Shown here: positions 7,095 through 10,420 of the stretch, one piece after another
How positions within the stretch are numbered: the stretch's first letter is position 1
Layout of the letters: every line of letters starts with the position of its first letter
Source: Physocladia obscura
Lineage: Eukaryota > Chytridiomycota > Chytridiomycetes > Chytridiales > Chytriomycetaceae
Length of the DNA stretch: 10,420 nt
Direction: 5' to 3'
NCBI GenBank assembly: GCA_027596945.1
Contig: JADGJH010001272.1
Span: 520-10,939, forward strand
Position numbers and translations under genes: made by a program
Notes under the pieces: generated by a model
Database searches by the model: none
Told to the model about the DNA's origin: nothing
Seen by the model: only the letters and a program-made list of their open reading frames with translations

Positions 7095-7760
7095 TTACGC
7101 AAGTTACATACTTTCAGCTCATCTAACTGCTGCAATTCTATGGAGATTGGAGACCTCCAGGCTGATATAAATTCACTACAAACTGTATTAACGCATGTAA
7201 CTACCAAATAGACTCCGGAATTACACCGACCAACTTATTTTTATTAAAATTTAGGCTTTGCAGTCGCAAGTTGATGCCAATGTTTGCTTGAATATTCTCA
7301 GTCAGTTGGTTATTATCCAGGAATGAGGTTGTCAGTTGTCAGTTGAGTCAAGCCACAAATCCCGTCTGAAATCGTGCCTTCTAAATTATTCTTCCCCAAG
7401 TTTAACGTCGTCAGCTGTACTAATCACCAAATTTCGTTGGAATATTGCTCTTGAATTTGTTTTTGTTTACATAAATAAAGCTTTGCAACAAACAATAAAT
7501 CGCGAAATCGGCCCGGACACGTCGTTATTCTATAGATCTAAATGCTGTACTTTCACGAGATTCCCAATTTGCGAGGGAATGTTGCCATCGAATCTGTTAC
7601 TTCTAAGATTAAATCAATACCTCCCATGCGTTCAGTTCGGTGACCGCAAATCACGAGAGCATTTGTTTGTCTAATATGTATTGAGTTGTAAAAAGGGACC
7701 TTTTGTGTACTCCGACGCAATCCAACAACTTTGCCAAACGACGTGATGCAGCGTGTATTA
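7095..7760 (-). pseudogene. Decayed LRR gene (relic)
   Basis: Minus-strand frames contain at least six LRR cores in order: NRFDGNIPSQIGNL (from about 7620), NNDVSGPIS, NKFKSNIPTKFGD, LTTLNLGKNNLEGTISDG, NNQLTENIQANIGI and NKLVGVIPESIW, then a probable seventh (ISIELQQLDELK, near 7100-7150). They lie in different frames: TAG at 7532-7530 breaks the second repeat, indels separate the third and fourth, an exact 7-bp duplication (TTGTCAG at 7329-7335 and 7336-7342) shifts the frame between the fourth and fifth, and TAG at 7203-7201 ends the sixth. Upstream, at about 7738-7712, SFGKVVGL recalls the N-terminal cap of plant-type LRR proteins. The repeat signature is the same IP-type class as in the neighbouring LRR genes, so it is probably a dead relative. 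Both ends are approximate. Confidence 0.8.
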
Positions 7761-7790
7761 TGTTCGTCTTTCCAGGTCTGCGAACATATG

Positions 7791-8177
7791 AAAAAGAGCT
7801 GAAGAAGACTCTGCACGGGTGAATTCAGCTGCAGCACTGAGCTTTGTTTGTTCTTGCTACTAATTTTTTTTTTTTTTTTCGAAAATCAGCTGATGGAGAC
7901 GATTCTTTTCACATCCACGATTTTTTCTCAATACTGAGAAATAAAAATAACATATTAAAGAATTACCTTGAAATATAGTCATAAAATCGAAAAGATGGAA
8001 TACCTTTTACCATCACATATAAAAATTTTCCCAAAAAACTTTATTGAACCAGACCAACATTTCTCATCTTAACAGAAGATGAGTAATAAAAAATACAAAA
8101 AATGGAGAAATAGTGAAGGATGACGGAATAACTGTAATAAAACAACAACAACAACAACAAAAAAAAAAAAAAAAAAA
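7791..8177. other. Intergenic with poly-T, (CAA)n and poly-A tracts
   Basis: No gene seen. It holds a T run at about 7866-7880, a short CAA microsatellite at about 8141-8160, and an 18-base A run at about 8160-8177 that abuts the stop codon of the FAD monooxygenase gene. On the minus strand AATAAA near 8045-8040 is a candidate polyadenylation signal for that gene, about 130 nt past the stop. A perfect hairpin lies at 8063-8083. Confidence 0.5.
8063..8083. repeat. Perfect 8-bp inverted repeat (hairpin)
   Basis: CTCATCTT, loop AACAG, AAGATGAG. The pairing stops at 8062/8084. It lies in the 3' flank of the FAD monooxygenase gene; a role in 3'-end formation is possible but not shown. Confidence 0.6.
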
Positions 8178-9595
8178 TCACTTTATACTTGCCTGTTTTC
8201 CTTTCTCTGCAACCACAATAGCCTTAACCTCTGTTTTGAATTCATATTTTCCAGCCGCATTAAACAAGCCAAATATTTTCCCAAAAAACCCAATAACAAT
8301 TCTGATGACCATGTTGGCAAAAAAAGTACCCAACTGTGAATCCTGAAAATCTAACTTGGAGACTTTTCTGGCTGTTTCTGCAATTAACTGCGTTCTTGTG
8401 ACTCGCATTTTGTCATAAAGTTTGAAGACTTTATCAACATTGTCTGGAAACTCACAAAGAAGAAGTCCAAGGCATCCAGCATCTTCTAAAGAAACGTTCA
8501 TTCCTTGCCCCAAATCGGGTCTCATTGCATGAGCAGCGTCTCCGATAAGAACGCAACGGCCTTGGTAATAACTCGCAAGCTCCGGTGTCTCAAAAACTCC
8601 ATATTCTAAGCAAAATAATCCATTTTCACTGTCAAGCACATGCACAGAACTAAATTTCGCTTACCAGTGATTCTTGTCGAATTTCTAACAATATCGACGA
8701 AGTAATGTGGAACACCCCACTCTTCGACCATGATGGCGAGACGGCGTTGTTGTTTTGGCAAATCTGAATGAGGACGGTAAGTGTTCGAAGTCGCTAACTC
8801 TTCAGGTACAGTCTCTAGTTGTGCAACAGTCCATGAAATGGTGGTTTCTGATGCTTGGGATACTGTGATGTGATGCTTTTGAAATCGATCAACATAGATG
8901 TTGAATGGACCTTGTGCAATTAATTCTTCTCCGTTTTCACCTGCAGATTTTCCAAGCTTGCACACACCAACATTGGCCATGAATCCAGTGAAAGTACTTT
9001 TTGATGAATCGCCGAAGAGAATGTTGCGAACCTTAGAATGGGCCCCATCCGCTCCAACCAAAATATCACCTGTGGCAGTACTACCATCGGAAAATGTGGC
9101 TGTGACTGAATCATTGGACTGGCTGATGGAAATAAGTTTCTTTGTAACGAATATTTTAATCTTGTTTTCCGTGCATGCTTTGCCAACGAGCAACTGCAAG
9201 TCAGATCGCAGAATGTTGTGCGCCACTAGACCGTTCGTTACTGCGGCAGGAATATTTGCCAAAACTGTTCCATCAATCTTGCAAAACTTTGCATTCAACA
9301 TTGGATATCCAGCTGCGTGTGCTGCTTCACCAAGTCCAAGTTCATTTAAAACGTGGTAACCCTGTTACCACAAAAATATGTCTATCAGATGGAGCAGGGG
9401 AGGAAAAATACTCACGTTTAGATTAAGGTTAACGGCTCCACCGATATCGCCAAAAAAGAATGGATTTCCCGTATTCGAGGCATTGGCAGGGTCATACAAG
9501 TCATATACGAGCGGTTCGTGTCCGGCACGCTTTAAAAATAAAGCAAGAACTGGACCTGCGCTTCCAGCACCAATGATCAAAACTTTAAGGACCAT
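8178..9595 (-). CDS. FAD-dependent class A monooxygenase
   Basis: Three exons: 9595-9416, 9361-8665, 8605-8178; introns 9415-9362 (54 nt, GTGAGT..AACAG, phase 0) and 8664-8606 (59 nt, GTAAGC..TTAG, phase 1); 434 aa. It has the three class A flavoprotein hydroxylase marks: the N-terminal Rossmann GxGxxG at 9-14 (VLIIGAGSAGPVLALFLKRAG) for the FAD ADP moiety; the DG motif at 162-171 (VGADGAHSKV); and the GD motif at 314-329 (GDAAHAMRPDLGQGMN) for the flavin ribityl. Such enzymes use NAD(P)H and O2 to hydroxylate or epoxidise aromatic or polyketide-like substrates; the substrate here cannot be read. Length fits the family (about 400-450). The C-terminal segment 387-407 (FFANMVIRIVIGFFGKIFGLF) is unusually hydrophobic, hinting at membrane association. 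There is no signal peptide. ATG 9595 is chosen because it directly precedes the Rossmann fold. No adjacent gene suggests a pathway cluster. Confidence 0.9.
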
Positions 9596-10420
9596 ATTTT
9601 CAAAGAATTTGATTTGCGGCAAATTAACCCCACTGTCTCGACCCTTTTTTTTAAAAATAATGTTTAACAACCAGAAACACACAAAAGCAATAAAAAGCTA
9701 TGGTATTTCAATAAAACATATAAGATCAACTGCTTTTGGATCTTTCCAAACTTTATTTCAACTTTTTATCAATGAAAAATATGGCTGGCACACAAAAAAA
9801 ACAAAAAAAACCCTAAGCTGTTTTGGGGGCGATCCGCCGGTGATCTAGCTTCGGTACTGAAAACGTACGGCTGCATTGGCTGCGTTCCTCTCTGAATCAG
9901 TCAAAACAGCAACAATAGCAGCAATATTTGCAGCACAGCATCAGCAGCTACGTTTGGGACTGTGCGATGCAAGGGCATACCGCAACTACAGACCACATCT
10001 GTACTTACTTGCTGTGGTTTTTTTTAAATTTTTTTTTTTAGTCGATTGCAGTTTTGATTATTTTCATTCTCAGTATTATCTTAATTTGTTACATTTTTGG
10101 CATAAATTTATGATAACAGGAAAAAATAGATGGATAGAGTTTGTTGTCTGTATATACCGTTACGAGATTTAAAATTTGATGCTTTGTCAAATCCACTCAG
10201 AACCAGCGTTGGCCTTAATTTTTTTTTTCATTATTTTTTCTTGGCGAATATCGGTGTCCATACGTTTCAAATGAGAGTTGCTGCTAGTCCACTTTGGCAT
10301 TGATGGGAGTTGAATGTGGGTCTTTGCGTTGCACGTTTTCCAAATTGAAGTATAGCAGTACCTGCTAGTATATACAGCCAAAATATAAATTTGGATAATG
10401 GTTTGCACTGTCTCCCAGAC
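9596..10420. other. Right-hand region without a firm gene; GC-richer island at about 9820-10010
   Basis: Directly upstream of the FAD monooxygenase lies its AT-rich promoter region (A/T runs near 9648 and 9790). From about 9820 to 10010 base composition turns GC-richer. A plus-strand frame from about 9876 (AAFLSESVKTATIAAIFAAQ) is open through the island, and on the minus strand a short frame ends SERNAANAAVRFQYRS at a TAG near 9847, with a GTAAGT near 10008. One of these may be an exon of a gene extending right, but I cannot choose. From 10020 to 10420 the sequence is AT-rich, with a lysine-rich minus-strand frame (10408-10187) that has no motif. Confidence 0.4.

Noticed and set aside
8141..8177. 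CAA/poly-A tract as a retrotransposon tail
   Set aside because: No LINE or SINE body or target duplication beside it; it abuts a stop codon and is best seen as a simple repeat.
8898..9426. Plus-strand ORFs opposite the FAD monooxygenase
   Set aside because: Antisense shadows; the minus strand has the conserved FAD motifs and clean introns.
9820..9860. Possible structured RNA in the GC-richer segment
   Set aside because: No tRNA boxes or convincing long stem could be found by eye.

Overview
The window reads as nuclear DNA from a fungus, most likely an early-diverging zoosporic (chytrid-like) one. It is AT-rich, with small GT-AG introns (54-78 nt in the models with clear splice sites) and short intergenic spaces. 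It carries F-box/leucine-rich-repeat (LRR) genes with IP-x-ELG type repeats, small secreted proteins and a flavin monooxygenase. The organism assignment is inference from architecture, not from a marker gene.

Every convincing protein gene is on the minus strand, so the gene order runs from right to left. From the right: a GC-richer island without a firm gene (about 9820-10010); a three-exon class A FAD monooxygenase (9595-8178); an intergenic stretch with poly-A/T runs and a perfect hairpin; a badly decayed LRR gene (about 7760-7095); a four-exon LRR membrane protein with two transmembrane segments and a cytoplasmic LPAY motif (6956-5277); a spacer with one unproven small ORF; a secreted, cysteine-free, tyrosine-rich protein (4370-3915); a frameshifted LINE retrotransposon remnant on the plus strand (about 3005-3610); a cysteine-rich Ser/Thr-rich protein with a GPI-type tail (2605-1859); a 62-codon GC-rich ORF (1432-1244); and an F-box/LRR gene (910 to beyond the left edge).

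The most striking structure is the F-box/LRR gene. Each LRR is one 72-nt exon (24 codons), bounded by introns that all interrupt the same leucine codon in phase 2, and the introns resemble one another. A 134-bp stretch is repeated without a mismatch at an offset of exactly two exon-intron units (268 bp), so this is an array growing or homogenising by whole exon-intron units. Together with the LRR membrane protein and the LRR pseudogene, the window holds three LRR genes in different states: a putative intracellular substrate adaptor, a surface protein, and a relic. No operon-like cooperation between the genes is expected; the shared theme is LRR expansion and cell-surface proteins.
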